Positions 28,001 through 38,000 are shown, numbered from the stretch's first letter. The stretch: 64,000 nt of DNA from Dromaius novaehollandiae (GCF_036370855.1 NC_088099.1:29470501-29534500); one strand, 5' to 3'. The notes: generated by a model from the letters alone, not told the origin. Numbers and translations: made by a program.

Positions 28001-28667
28001 ATTTTTCCCACAATGATCTTCAGACACTGAAAACAGGTTTTGTATTCAGCATGTTAAAAGAAAAAGAAGATTTTTAGAGGCGATTTCAAGTCACAGTCCC
28101 ATGGCATAAGCCCAGCTGAAGGACTTGAGGACAGAAGTAGAGTCCTTGGCTTTCCCCCACATTGTCCATTTCTTTCCCACCGAGCCACCATGGAAGAGAA
28201 GGAACCTCGCAGCCAGGAGGGCTTCTTGCATCAAACTGAGTCTTAGGGGAGATGGAAGCGCAGCAGCTATCAGCGCCAGTAAGTCATACAACAGCTGTAA
28301 ATCAGGTTTATTTTGGCCGCGTTCCTCGAAATCTCCTGAACACCTTCGGAAGGCCCCCGTTTAACAGACTCGGCCAGCCCCAACTTCTGCTGCCGTTACC
28401 CAGCGCCGGGGAAGCCGCCCGCGGGTCAGCAACGGCGAGGGCACGGGGCGCCGCCGTGCCCCGGCCCCCCGCAGCGCTGCCGCGGCGCTACTGCCTCGGC
28501 GGAAGGACACGGGGACACGACGCCGCGCAGGCCGCGTCTCCTTCCGCCCGGGAGAGAGGGCCGCGCCGCAGCGTCTCCTTCCGCCCCGCGCGGCCCAGGC
28601 GCCCCGCGCGCGGAGCGGCCCGATGGCGGCTCGCCCCGCACTCACCCGCAGCCTTGTCCGCTGCCAT
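5149..28667 (-). CDS. CNOT10: CNOT10, CCR4-NOT transcription complex subunit 10 (partial: exons 1-13, C-terminus outside window)
   Basis: CNOT10 is a TPR-type helical-repeat subunit of the CCR4-NOT deadenylase complex. In the known family it pairs with CNOT11 and docks on the N-terminal part of CNOT1, in the cytoplasm and nucleus. Thirteen coding exons can be joined in frame on the minus strand: 28646-28667, 23160-23254, 20178-20339, 19556-19706, 18391-18536, 17424-17507, 16665-16748, 15532-15649, 13664-13813, 12560-12762, 8413-8534, 7607-7783 and 5149-5229. They sum to 1595 nt, 531 codons plus 2 nt. The product starts MAADKAA and contains recognisable CNOT10 stretches such as [37 protein letters not shown] and [20 protein letters not shown]. 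The human protein is about 744 aa, so roughly 210 residues are missing at the left edge. The start ATG has G at -3 and G at +4. All introns have GT-AG ends except intron 13, which appears to begin with GC. No frameshift or internal stop is seen, so the gene looks intact and functional. Confidence 0.96.
5828..5895. repeat. Tandem duplication, about 34-bp unit, two diverged copies
   Basis: Copies begin ctgttcaattagtgggattt (5828) and ttgttcagttagtgggattt (5862), each followed by a cttcaa segment. In CNOT10 intron 12. Confidence 0.85.
7332..7364. repeat. Perfect inverted repeat, 12-bp arms
   Basis: aattagacagtg (7332-7343) and cactgtctaatt (7353-7364) are exact reverse complements around a 9-nt loop containing GAATTC. 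In CNOT10 intron 12. Too short for a miRNA precursor. Confidence 0.9.
7607..7783 (-). CDS. CNOT10: CNOT10 coding exon 12
   Basis: 177 nt encoding residues 446-504 plus two bases. It holds [20 protein letters not shown], then [18 protein letters not shown], followed by a Ser/Glu-rich linker ending [11 protein letters not shown]. Acceptor TTTTCAG, donor GTAAAC. Enters and leaves in phase 2. Confidence 0.95.
7784..8412 (-). other. CNOT10 intron 11
   Basis: 629 bp of AT-rich intron with GT-AG ends; nothing notable seen. Confidence 0.85.
8413..8534 (-). CDS. CNOT10: CNOT10 coding exon 11
   Basis: 122 nt encoding residues 406-445 plus two bases: [20 protein letters not shown], then [20 protein letters not shown]. 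Acceptor TTTTTAG, donor GTAAGT. The split codon AA/T gives Asn. Ends in phase 2. Confidence 0.95.
8535..12559 (-). other. CNOT10 intron 10
   Basis: 4.0 kb AT-rich intron. Its one striking feature is a T37 homopolymer at 9889-9925, which is A37 in the CNOT10 pre-mRNA. Open frames of 60-76 codons here resemble no known protein. Confidence 0.85.
9889..9925. repeat. T37 homopolymer (A37 in CNOT10 sense)
   Basis: Uninterrupted run in CNOT10 intron 10. No retroposed body or target duplication recognised beside it. The exact length may be affected by sequencing error. Confidence 0.95.
12560..12762 (-). CDS. CNOT10: CNOT10 coding exon 10
   Basis: 203 nt, the longest exon here, encoding residues 338-405. 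It starts [20 protein letters not shown] and contains a [23 protein letters not shown], and then [18 protein letters not shown]. Acceptor TCTGCAG, donor GTAAGT. A run of 13 C (sense strand) lies 66-79 nt upstream of the acceptor. Ends in phase 0. Confidence 0.97.
12763..13663 (-). other. CNOT10 intron 9
   Basis: 901 bp. Contains G13 at 12829-12841 (C13 in the transcript), close to the exon 10 acceptor. A short near-repeat, agtagatggataaa / agtagatggataac, sits near 13351-13385. No gene seen. Confidence 0.85.
12829..12841. repeat. G13 run (C13 in CNOT10 sense)
   Basis: Lies 66-79 nt upstream of the exon 10 acceptor on the transcript, where it could bind poly(C)-binding proteins. Function not shown. 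Confidence 0.9.
13664..13813 (-). CDS. CNOT10: CNOT10 coding exon 9
   Basis: 150 nt encoding residues 288-337 plus one base: [20 protein letters not shown], then [20 protein letters not shown]. This is the clearest TPR in the window ([24 protein letters not shown]). Acceptor CTCTCAG, donor GTAAGA. Enters and leaves in phase 1. Confidence 0.97.
13814..15531 (-). other. CNOT10 intron 8
   Basis: 1.7 kb AT-rich intron with short open frames on both strands that match nothing I know. No repeat family recognised. Confidence 0.85.
15532..15649 (-). CDS. CNOT10: CNOT10 coding exon 8
   Basis: 118 nt encoding residues 249-287 plus one base. It reads [20 protein letters not shown] then [19 protein letters not shown], including the TPR-like pattern N-x-x-Y-x-x-G-N-Y-x-K-A. 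Acceptor CCTCACAG, donor GTAAAA. Ends in phase 1. Confidence 0.96.
15650..16664 (-). other. CNOT10 intron 7
   Basis: 1.0 kb. Contains an A36 homopolymer at 16253-16288, which is U36 in the CNOT10 transcript. No target-site duplication or retroposed body was evident beside it. Confidence 0.85.
16253..16288. repeat. A36 homopolymer (U36 in CNOT10 sense)
   Basis: Uninterrupted run in CNOT10 intron 7, complementary in the transcript to the A37 tract of intron 10. Confidence 0.95.
16665..16748 (-). CDS. CNOT10: CNOT10 coding exon 7
   Basis: 84 nt, 28 codons (residues 221-248): [20 protein letters not shown] then SVMNTAGN. The helical [13 protein letters not shown] motif is characteristic of CNOT10. 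Acceptor TTTAACAG, donor GTAGGT. Phase 0 at both ends, the same length as exon 6. Confidence 0.95.
16749..18390 (-). other. CNOT10 introns 6 and 5 (either side of exon 6)
   Basis: Intron 6 is 16749-17423 and intron 5 is 17508-18390, interrupted only by exon 6. Both are AT-rich with no recognisable repeat or RNA gene. A 97-codon plus-strand frame at 17715-18008 has no known similarity and is antisense to CNOT10. Confidence 0.8.
17424..17507 (-). CDS. CNOT10: CNOT10 coding exon 6
   Basis: 84 nt, 28 codons (residues 193-220), phase 0 at both ends. It continues the Asn/Lys-rich linker ([16 protein letters not shown]) and enters the next helix at [12 protein letters not shown]. Acceptor CTTCAG, donor GTAGGT. 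Being a multiple of three, it could be skipped without a frame change; skipping itself is not shown. Confidence 0.93.
18391..18536 (-). CDS. CNOT10: CNOT10 coding exon 5
   Basis: 146 nt encoding residues 144-192: [20 protein letters not shown], then [17 protein letters not shown] and an Asn/Lys-rich linker ([11 protein letters not shown]) that matches the low-complexity linker of the family. Acceptor GTAG, donor GTAAGC. Open-frame extensions on both sides are intron readthrough. Confidence 0.96.
18999..19047. repeat. (CA)n microsatellite, about 24 units
   Basis: Uninterrupted AC dinucleotide run in CNOT10 intron 4; GT repeat on the transcribed sense strand. Likely length-polymorphic. Confidence 0.97.
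19556..19706 (-). CDS. CNOT10: CNOT10 coding exon 4
   Basis: 151 nt encoding residues 94-143 plus one base. It contains [20 protein letters not shown], then the TPR-like helix pair around [20 protein letters not shown]. Acceptor after a T/A-rich tract ending AAAG, donor GTATGT. Ends in phase 1. Confidence 0.96.
20178..20339 (-). CDS. CNOT10: CNOT10 coding exon 3
   Basis: 162 nt encoding residues 40-93, starting [11 protein letters not shown] and ending [11 protein letters not shown]. The G-Y-x-x-C-L-x-x-L pattern is typical of a TPR helix A, which fits the family's N-terminal repeats. Acceptor TTTCCAG, donor GTAATG. Phase 0 at both ends. Confidence 0.96.
20340..23159 (-). other. CNOT10 intron 2
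   Basis: 2.8 kb AT-rich intron. No recognisable gene, RNA or transposon. Overlapping plus-strand frames near 21156-21383 are chance frames in a C/T-rich stretch. Confidence 0.8.
23160..23254 (-). CDS. CNOT10: CNOT10 coding exon 2
   Basis: Residues 8-39, with the block [17 protein letters not shown], the N-terminal acidic and polar lead-in to the first helical repeat. The acceptor is TTACAG and the donor GTAAGG. 95 nt; entered in phase 1 and left in phase 0. Confidence 0.93.
23650..24250 (-). mobile_element. Decayed CR1-like LINE fragment in CNOT10 intron 1
   Basis: On the plus strand it reads as the reverse complement of a CR1 3' end followed by the end of ORF2: ttagaccaaaagtccatgca near 23663, tctccagttctactacatcc near 24057-24076, ccagattgcaacaacaagaa near 24080, and ggatttatatagcaacacaa near 24148, then a tattcccaacatgttttacc segment near 24203. 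The order and direction match sauropsid CR1. It has many mutations and a T-rich insertion near 23820-23850. It lies in the same orientation as CNOT10. Inactive. Confidence 0.7.
24451..24480. repeat. Tandem duplication, 15-bp unit, two copies
   Basis: The unit ttctagaagcatta plus one base occurs twice in direct succession in CNOT10 intron 1, differing only at the last base. Looks like a recent small duplication. Confidence 0.9.
28646..28667 (-). CDS. CNOT10: CNOT10 coding exon 1 (start codon)
   Basis: Encodes MAADKAA plus the first base of codon 8. The ATG is at 28667-28665 in a strong Kozak context, and the donor GTGAG follows directly at 28645. The exon sits inside the CpG island; the 5' UTR lies upstream, at higher coordinates, and its exact start cannot be fixed from sequence. 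Intron 1 runs 23255-28645. Confidence 0.9.
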
Positions 28668-28842
28668 CTCCGCCGCCTCCGAGCTCCGCCCGAGCGCGCT
28701 GGTGCGGTGCCGAGGCTCTCCCCCCGTGCCAGGAGCGATAGCCCCGCGCGCAGCCCCCCCGGGACTACTTTACCGCTGCGGCTCTCAGCGGCCTGCGCCT
28801 CCGCCCCGCTAACTGCGCCACTCGCTCCCTATTCGCCCGCCG

Positions 28843-28849
28843 CTTCCGG
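28843..28849 (-). promoter_or_regulatory. ETS/GABP-type site (CCGGAAG on minus strand)
   Basis: CTTCCGG on the plus strand is CCGGAAG on the CNOT10 strand, about 175 bp upstream of the ATG. ETS sites of this form usually lie close to transcription starts at CpG-island promoters, so the start may be nearby. Confidence 0.5.
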
Positions 28850-28897
28850 GTTCCCAACAGCCTCGCAACATCCGCCTGTTGCTGGGGGCTGCGCCGC

Positions 28898-28905
28898 TGA
28901 CGTCA
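28898..28905. promoter_or_regulatory. CRE/ATF site (TGACGTCA)
   Basis: Perfect 8-bp CREB/ATF palindrome about 230 bp upstream of the CNOT10 ATG, in the CpG island where such sites are often functional. Binding is inferred from the motif only. Confidence 0.6.
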
Positions 28906-28944
28906 GGACGCCGTGGAGCGCCCCACCCCCATGCTGCGATGCGA

Positions 28945-28957
28945 GGGGGCGGGGCGG
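28945..28957 (+). promoter_or_regulatory. GC-box cluster (Sp/KLF type)
   Basis: GGGGGCGGGGCGG-type sequence within the CNOT10 CpG island, between the CRE and the NRF1 site. Confidence 0.5.
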
Positions 28958-28964
28958 TGGGGCG

Positions 28965-28975
28965 GCGCATGCGCA
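28965..28975. promoter_or_regulatory. NRF1 site (GCGCATGCGCA)
   Basis: Full match to the palindromic NRF1 consensus, about 300 bp upstream of the CNOT10 start codon. NRF1 sites cluster at CpG-island, often bidirectional, housekeeping promoters. Confidence 0.65.
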
Positions 28976-29230
28976 TCGCGTCCCGGGCCCGTGCCGGCCG
29001 GGCGTGCCGCGGACGCCGTGTTACAGTCGGCGCCCCGTGGCCGGGTGGGGTGTTGAGTGTCTCGGGGGGCACCGGGGACGGACGCGGGCCGGGATAATGG
29101 TCCGGGCTGTTCCTAACCCCAGCGGGGAGGCGGGGCGGGGCGGGCGCGTGCGGTGGCTGCCTCGGGCCCTGGCGTTTCCGGAGGCGCCGGGTGTGCGTTG
29201 GGGGCAGCGCGGTCGTTAACGCGCCGTGTA

Positions 29231-32200
29231 ACGTTTTCGCGCAAGGCCCAAGCGAGGGACTTCTCTTTGCGTTAGGGTGAGGGCGTTTTAACAAACTACT
29301 TCGATTTTACAGATGCTCTCTGATATTTGTGCAGCAGTTAGCTGATGTATTGGCTGCTGCGTCTTGCACTCCCCTCCCCCCCCAGTCTAGCTACGTTAGG
29401 ATCGTTTCCTGAGCAGCCGATCCCGGTAATGGTTTAAGGCTTGGACTTTTCAAATGTCACGAATTTGGGATGAAGAAAAGATGTTTCTTTTTAGGAAAGG
29501 GAAGTAATTTTTGAAAAAAGTACTTGTTACTTTTCTTTCCGGCCTCTTCCTCACCAGAGAGCCGTCCCACAGGATAAAATTTTGAGAAGCTGGGACAGAA
29601 ACATACTGCACTGCCCTCTGAAACTGAGGGTTTGGATCTGAGCTCAAATACATTTGCTCTGAGAACAACAACAGCACCTCAGTGAAGTGCAAACTACTTC
29701 TGAAATAGAAGGCAAACCCCAACACTTGGTTTCCATATAAATGATGGGGAGCACTGTAAAGGGATTTTCCCCTCAGCATCCCAGCATCCAAATCTACTGT
29801 GATAGTTACCATTATTTAGTTATAACTTATGCTGAGCTTTCATTCTTTTCTTAAAAGTGCATCAAATAACCGTATTTTCCTGAAAGAAACTATCTTGAGT
29901 TTCAGTTTGTCTTTGAATTAATCACTTCAAAATATTCACTGGCTTATATGGTTTTATATGGATTATCAGCCTGACTATCTTAAGTGTTGTTAAGGTGCTA
30001 ATCACCATAGTAATTAAGGCAGATAAGGTGGCATTGTGTCTGCATCCTAAATTCCTCTCTAAATTGATGTTTGAGCACCAGTTTAATCCCACCAGAAGTA
30101 TTCCCTCCCTCTCACCCCAGGGAAGCCTTGTTTCACACAATGAATCTGAAGCGTCCTTGAAATTTAGCGTGCTGTGCTGCAAAGTAACCCCCATCCCCCG
30201 ATCGGATTTAAAAGACTCCAATTAGCATTTGTTATTGTTATCATTATCTTTGTAATTAAAGTATGAGATGTGAGATAAATGACATTTGCAGCATCTGAAA
30301 TAGTTATAAATATTAAAGATTTTTAAATATTTATTAATGAATTGGGAATACTATATATAGTATATGTAAGCATTCACCTCTGCTAAGGCAGATCTTTGTA
30401 GTCTCAGCAGCTGTGTGTTGTCCTGACTCTTAGGTAGGGCTGTCCTATGGATGGGCCTAGGGGAACCACTTCCACTTTTGAACCCCCATTATATATAATC
30501 ATGGGAGGTGGGATGGGGTCAGGAGAAAGGGAGGTCCTGTCCAGGCACCAAAAGGCTCCCTGTGTTACTGTACCTATGAGTCAGATTCCTGAGACACAGG
30601 GACAGCTAACCTTAATTGCCATTCTGTGAATGTGAGTTTCTATCAGTGCGTTCTGTTTGCTTTCCCTGTGGCCCAGTGGGGTTCCTGTAAGACACTGCTT
30701 CCATAGTTTGCTCATCGGTTAATATGGGAATAGTTTCACGTATTTTTCTGTATTATTTCTCCAGATGTAGTTCTTCAAAACCTCTTTCTCCCCCCACCTC
30801 ATTTCATTTCTGTTAAACAGCGACTTGGTTTTCTGTTTGTGATGGTCAGTGTGGATATACCTGATTCTGCTTAATAGATTCTACCTTATATGGTTTTGAC
30901 CTTGTTGCCAGCTGGCAACATTTGTCAAGAGACACTATCTAAAACATACTGCATATGTTGCGTGTCTCTTGCACATTAGATTAAGGTTTGAGGATGAAAT
31001 TGTTCCTTGGAGAAGTCAATGGCTAAACTGGTTTAGTGGAAGCAGGATTTCCTTTTACTAGTCTGTTTGTCATAAGCATCCAGCTACTATGTTTTACCTA
31101 ACAATACTGTGGGGCAGATCGGAGAGATGAGATCTGTAAGGAAAACGATATTTTGTTTAACTAAGGGATACAGTTGGAAAAAAACAGACACACTTTAGGC
31201 CTTCCAGCCTTAAACCATCATGGCTTTAATGATCTGAGTCCTGGAACATGAAAGATTTTGGAAACGTTGGTTCAGGAATTTCAAGAGCAGGGTGAATAAT
31301 TTTTATTTCATAATTGAAATTCTGAATATTTGAAATTTTGTTTGCTGGTTCTCTGAATTTGTTGCATATTCTTTTGCAAGAAATAGCTGCTCACCCAGGC
31401 CATTAGGTCATATTTATATTAGCGAACATTTGCCAATAAAGTTGTAATAGCAAGTCTTTCTAATGTGCTTATATTTACCAGTGTAGATATTTATTTATGC
31501 TGATGTATTCTTGTTTAGTAAGCAACAGAACCTATAAAGTGGAAAGCACTTTTCTGCTAGTATAACTATATATCCCCTATGACTTTTATCAGTATAAGAA
31601 AGTTGCCAGAAATCCATCCTACCTGACAGAACAAAAATGTCTGGTGTGGACCTGATGTGAATGCATGTTTCCCTCTCTCACAGGTTTGCTATAGTATTTG
31701 TCACCAGTATCTAAACACTAGTCTGCATGTTCCAGACTATGCTGTGCTGAGATGGACACCACAATGAATTTACTATTCCCTGCTCTAGCTTTTCTTGACA
31801 GTCCTGTCAAAGCTCGTTCAGCTTCAAGTATGGCAGCACTGATATACAGCTTCTCTTGATGTCTACACCATGACACCTAGAGGAGAGTCATAAGAGTTTG
31901 CTTTATCCGTCATGCTGTGAATTTGCTGCAGGGCCAGTTCACCCAACAGGTAATTATGACAATCTTTGCTATATCTTGCAGCATTGTTTTGGCAAGTTTT
32001 TGACTTGTGTTTCTAAAACCAAAATATTTGTTCCATTTCTGTGTCTCAGGCAGTTATTTTTAATGGCTGACCTTTTTTTTTTTCAGTATGGTTGATTAAA
32101 AAAGGAACATGAGACAAATAAAATCAGCATTTTTTCCTTTCTGATTAATGACTAAATCTTAATTGCTTATGTATGTAGAGGGTGCTGAAGGGCAGGGAAG

Positions 32201-35000
32201 AGACCCGTGCCCTTTATTAGCATTGCAGTTCAAGCATACAGTCATGCAATCAAAGATTTTCTTTACGTTTTTCCTTCAGAAAATAAATGTTGTGATAGCT
32301 TCACTATCTTCCTCTAAAGGTAGTGGAAAGATTTCCTTTAATACAGGTATGTATAATTTGCGTTCTGCCTGAGGTATAGTAGCTCTTTTCGAGTGAGCAG
32401 GTAACAATGATAGCCTCTGGTCTCAGTGAGGCAGGTACGCCATCTGCTGTGGAAGATACAGAATAAAATCAAATACCATTTGCGAGGGTAAAGAACGTTT
32501 TGTGTGAAACAAAACATTTATTTTAAAATATTAGTTTTAGTTTGTCAGGAAAGAAGTAGTCACAGTTCAGGTTTTCAGTCCAAAACTCAGTTTGGAAAAA
32601 CAAAAATGGTCCAGATTTTTCAAGGAGTTTTTTGCCATTTGCAGGCTACGTCAAAAGGAGCCAATTGTAATTTGTAACGTGTAAGTGGGAAAAAAAGCAG
32701 TTTCAGGAGGAATAAATCATACCTGCTTGCAGACAGAGGGCAGTTTCAGCATCCCATTCCCCCTTCTTACAGTACCTTTCTTTAGCAGACTAGATTCAGT
32801 AGGCCTGTGTTTCCTCTCTGATTTTGGACTCACAAAGCAAATGACTTTTCAAGGCTCTGTTTTAAGTTCTTGCAAACCCAAAAACGTCAGGACAGCAATC
32901 CTTTACCCAGTCTTGCAGCAATAGATAACTTCTCCACTGCTCACATATGAGCAAGATCTGGACTATGGAGAAAACCAGGGCTTCCGCCATCCCAAATCAC
33001 TGCTAGGCTACAGAAGAGAAGGAGGACTATGAGCTGCTGCAAACAGAGCTGTAGAAGTTACAATTCTTTTGTCAGATACAACAGTATGGAAAACTCACCT
33101 GAGGTTTACCCACTCTGTTTGCCTAGCAAATTCCAAAATGCAGAGGATACAACACAGTAAATTCTCTCTACTATTAATATGGCCTCCTATGCCTTGCTAC
33201 TCAACATTTTAAAAGCTTTTAACCCCTAGGTGGCACTACGTAGTAAAGTAAGGCATATTTAAGTAATATATTTTCCCCCTGCAGATGGAGTTCTTATTTA
33301 AAATGTAAACTAGTGTGAATTTGAGTACGTTGAATACAGCTATTAGTTTTAGCTTGGTAATCCTTTTTCTCTGAATCTGTCTCTCAAAGTCAATAAAAAA
33401 TGGTGCCATGAATCTGATTTAAATATGATATTTGTGCTTTCAGAATGTTGTGGAATATATTTTCCTGGAAAATGATGGTGCATCATAACCTATTATAGTT
33501 TTTGTTCTGTCTATGAGCAGTGAATAAAATAACATAGGCTATATTTACTTTAGCAATTCACTTGGTGCAAGAGGAGTAGACTGGTAGCTCTAAGCAGCTG
33601 GCACTGTAGTTCCTCGCATCTCCAGGATATTTGGCACACAGAGGTTATTTTGGATCAGATAGGGACTGGCCAATTGCCACACACCTCCATTACACATTTT
33701 GAAACTCTCTCAAGTGAAGCCATCCCACAAAACTTTACTCCTCCACTGTGGTACTTCTAGGAATCAGCACATTCCCTTTTCGTCTATCCCATCCATGCAG
33801 ATGTTTTGCACCAGTCTCGGTCATAAAAATTTTACACATAAAAGCTTTACTTCTTATTTTTCTCATTCCTGCAGTTTCTGAGTGACTGTTTTACTTGTTT
33901 CTGATCCTGCTTTTCACTTTGACGCTGGACAACACGTGTTGCTTGGTGCTGTCAGGGAGGAATGTTAGACTTCATCCTGCAGCCACAACAGCAGTGCCAG
34001 GAAAACACCCTGAGTAAGCCCAGGCCTGCTTTCTTGCACCTTGGTTTCACAGACTAAGAGAAGAGACAGAATATCTTCCTGGGAGTCCTTGTTGCTGTGA
34101 CAGCTTTGCTTGCAGTCAAATGGAGATGCTGGGCCTGGACCTAAGCTCAGACTGATAGGACCACACCATCCTTGGGATGTGGAACAAGAAGCTGCTGTCA
34201 CAAAAATTCCAGGTGCACAGGTGCACCGTTGAGAAACATAACAAACAACATGACATAAGAGATTTAGGGGAATGATGCCACAATATCCTCAATAAATTGT
34301 TTAGATTCCTCTTTTGAAAAATGATTCTAATCTTTCTCTCACATTATAGTGCCTGATAAATAACCCCTTCAAGTCACCACCTAACTCCCTCTTCCTTCTT
34401 TCTATATCTGTACTGATTTCGCTTGTACATAGTATTGTTTTGTATGTTTCCTTCATTTGTCTCTCCCGATATTTCCATTATCTTCTTCTATTAATGAGTT
34501 TAATCCTTGGGATCAATCAAATTGTGTTATGATATAAGACTTACCTAGAATAAGAAGCAAAAATTGTTTAATACTATCTTTGTCTTTCTCACTTTCTGGT
34601 GTCAGCCAGAAGTTTGCTGCACCCAATTTCAGTGCCTCTGAAAATCAGGGTGGTTGTGGAAGGAAAACTATGTCTTATTATGGTACATTTGTGGTTGTGT
34701 ACTTTCCTGTAGAGAAGGCTAGCCTAGAGCTTCTGAAACTTTAAGTTTCCAATTAAATGCTCAAATTGACAGAAGCGCCTTTATTTCAACCTAAATTCAT
34801 TGAGACCCATTCCTTAATTTGCATAGAGGGAGATTTTTCCTGTGTTACACACTCAAGAGCAGAAGGATCAGATCTCTAACTTATTTTGTGATTATATCAG
34901 TGCCTTTTATGACAAGCAAGAACTGATTTATTCATAACAGTAGTGTGTCTGCATGACAAATGTGTTTATGTCCAATGCATCAAGTACTAATTTATGCCCT
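29231..35000. other. Intergenic stretch, part 1: no gene found
   Basis: AT-rich intergenic DNA upstream of CNOT10. It has a 16-bp palindrome at 30348-30363 and many short open frames without similarity to known proteins. No RNA gene or recognisable transposon. Decayed repeats beyond my recognition, enhancers or conserved noncoding elements cannot be excluded without alignment. Confidence 0.7.
30348..30363. repeat. 16-bp perfect palindrome
   Basis: ATACTATATATAGTAT in AT-rich intergenic DNA. Chance occurrence is plausible given the composition. Confidence 0.85.
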
Positions 35001-38000
35001 TCCACATTGCACAGTATGTTGACCCTTTCTGAGATGCAGAAATAGAAAGCTAATGTACACATGTCAGATCAGAGGCTTTGAACAAACATACGGTTCTTTC
35101 AGCTCAGTCTTAAGAATTATTCCACTGCCAACCTAAGCTCCTAAACTCAGCTGACAGATACACTTTGTACAAAAGTCTAGCACTTGATGTTCTTGGTATT
35201 GCAACAGTTAGGAAGCTGGTGTTTGGTGAGAAATTATGTGAAGTCTCCAAGCAGGAATAAACCATAAATGAGAAATGAGAATATATGCAAATTCTCATTT
35301 ATTACTTGTTTGTGGTGGTAATTATGCTCTTAGCAAATCTCCAGACATTCCGAGATGCTTTCTTTCCTGACAAGTTTCAAGCAATTTTTTTCTCTAAAGA
35401 TATAAACTTCTGTTCTTTCTTCTGCCACAGTATATTTGAGAAGTTCCCAGTTTTCTTGATCAATAGTGAAGCAAGATAAGCTCTTTCATTTATTTAACTG
35501 ACAAGCCCTATATGAGATGTTGCAAAAGCTAAGAAATGGATTCAGTACAGTTTTTTGACCATCACACAGTGCAGTAAAATCTTTATAAATGTTTTCATTG
35601 TTTCCTTTTTTTAAAGTTTTTAAATGCATTTAAATAATTTTAAAGTATTTTTCTTCCAAATCTTTTATGAACGTAAGAACATACAGCTGAGAGTATTTTA
35701 GAAGTCACACAATTTGCTGAAAGATGTTAGATTACTCTGATGAAGTTATTTTTTGAAGCGATAGAAGAACGCTCATTTATTTATTATTCACCTAAAATAG
35801 TAGGCCTCTGTAAAATTCACATCTGAATTCTTTCATACCGCACACCTGCAAATCATGTGAAGATACTCAAAATTTTTTATTGTGAAAACCAATAGGAAAT
35901 ACACTGCTGGCAGCTACCATTGTTCTCTGTGTGAGACTGTAAGCTTCTAACTCAGGCAGTCTCCAGTTCAATTTGAAATCTTAGTATTTAACGATACATG
36001 ATTAAATATAAAGGTTTTCTCTTTTTTGGAGGAAATTTTAACTTGCTGTGATGTGTACTATGAAGAAAAAAATATTGTATATGCCTCTGCATGGATCCAG
36101 GACAGAAATCTCAATACATACAATGTTTTCTTTACTTACAAAGGATTAAGGTAGATTTTTATTTTGTTTCAATAGTTTATGTTGACCATTCAAGTTCCAA
36201 ATATATTTCACTGTAGCAATAATCTCTGAAAGCCATTTTAGCTTGTTTCTATCTGTCCTTTCTGCCTAAACTAAGTCAGTTGTAAATGACCATAGCTTCA
36301 GAGGATGGAGGAAAAAGCATAATGCAAGTAGTCATGCCTTCCAAAATGTTGGAAAGATGGAAAGCTATTTAAAGAACAAAACATGTCTCAGGAGCTACAG
36401 AATCTCTGTGGACTGACATATGGCAGTCATACGTCAGCATATGCCTATGCTGCATGTACAACATATATCCATTTGCTAAAAATCTATTTGTGTAAAAAGT
36501 TGTAGCAAGAAGACCTAGTTACAATGCACTTAGAAAAGTGCATCAGCGTAATGATATGTTTAATTTTTTATTCTTTGCAGAAGCAGTCTTGCACATTATT
36601 TATTATTTTCTTGTTCCTTTTCTTGATCTCTGAGGCAATCCTGATGGTTAAAATAAAATAAAACAAAAATTGCTCTCCTTGTTAAATCCTCAGTGTCAGG
36701 AAAGATAGGACCAGCACTAAGATCAACTAGAAAACAAGTAATATAAACTTTCTGAAGTTTTGACTTTTGTATGACCCTTATGTAAGAACAAGTCAAATCT
36801 TTTGAAGTTGCAGTGGAAAGACTTGAAAAGAAGACTTGAAAAGCATGTGTCTGTTGGGCAAGGCATGTGGAATTGGAGGGAAAGCGAAAATAATTTTGGC
36901 TTTCATACCCTAACCACTGAGTCATTCTGTATGCTTGTCTCTGGTTTCTAGAACAGAAATCCCATTCTAGACCTGAAAAATGTCCCTTAGGAAAATTTTG
37001 CTGAAATTAGTATAATAGTTTCAAACAGACAAAAAAAACCTGGGAAATTTCCAACACTAGTCAGCTACAAACTAGCTGTGAGATATGGACTAATCCAATC
37101 CCCATGTTTCTGAAAGAAACATTCCTTCCTACATCCATAGTTGAGGATAGCTCTTTGTTAGAGTTTTAAGGCCTGTATTGAAACCGATAAACTATATATG
37201 TGCCTATTCAGACAACCTAAAAGGCAGGTTATTATGAGCTGCATATAACATAAACAATTAACACAAATAGTAGTGAATATTATATAATATTTGATGAGTT
37301 TTATTATTTTCTACATTACTCAAGTGTAAATGGAAAGTGAGCATTTTAGTTGAGAGTGCTGCATGACTGTCAAATAGTTTTAAGGAAGGAGACAAAGCTG
37401 TAAAACTTCCAAGTGCAATGCAATGTTGACTGATGTACATAAATAAAGAAAGTGGATTATGTATTTTCTTTCTATCTGGAAACATGCAGTGAAGAATTTA
37501 GATTTCAAACCAGAAGGTCAGGGAATAGATTCCCATCTAAGCATAAATCTAATTCTGCCAGCACCAAAGGAATATCACTGACACTGCCGCATGCAGGATG
37601 AGAAATTTATCCACGTTTTTGAGTCTCAGGCATGAATGAATGTAGCAGACCAATGAAGCAATTATATAATGGTTCACTTTCATTTAATAGGACCTGTGAT
37701 ACATACATGTGTGTCAAGAGCTAGAAAAAGGAAAGCTGCTTTTAACATGGATAGATCCTGGGATTAGACAATCACCAGAAGAATTTCTGCCCGAAGTTTG
37801 ATGCACTGAAACCTTTTGGAGGTTATTATCGTAACCAAACAGTTCATGGTGGTAGTGGTTGAGGAGGAGAGACTGTAGCATGTTAACTGTGGTTTCTGCT
37901 TCACTGCATTCTTCTGTAATGACATTAGCACATATTTTATATTCTGTGAGGGGAATGCTTTCCTCCTCCACTCTGCCTCTTAGAAACAGTGAAGAGATGA

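Larger units (their letters stand above)
23255..28645 (-). other. CNOT10 intron 1
   Basis: 5.4 kb, the longest complete intron here. It contains a decayed minus-strand CR1-like LINE (about 23650-24250), a perfect 15-bp tandem duplication (24451-24480), and the inner flank of the CpG island from about 28310. Long first introns often carry enhancers, but no specific element is supportable here. Confidence 0.8.
28310..29230. promoter_or_regulatory. CpG island promoter of CNOT10
   Basis: About 0.9 kb that is very GC- and CpG-rich, bounded on both sides by AT-rich sequence. It covers CNOT10 exon 1 and the upstream region. The upstream half carries a palindromic CRE (28898-28905), an NRF1 palindrome (28965-28975), an ETS-type site (28843-28849) and GC boxes (about 28945-28957). 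No TATA box is placed for CNOT10, which fits a dispersed-start housekeeping promoter. Long open frames across the island (186, 198, 161 codons) are composition artefacts. Edges are estimated by eye. Confidence 0.85.

Noticed and set aside
28252-29294. Several 120-200-codon frames on both strands of the CNOT10 CpG island
   Set aside because: Composition artefacts overlapping the promoter, 5' UTR and exon 1 in wrong frames.
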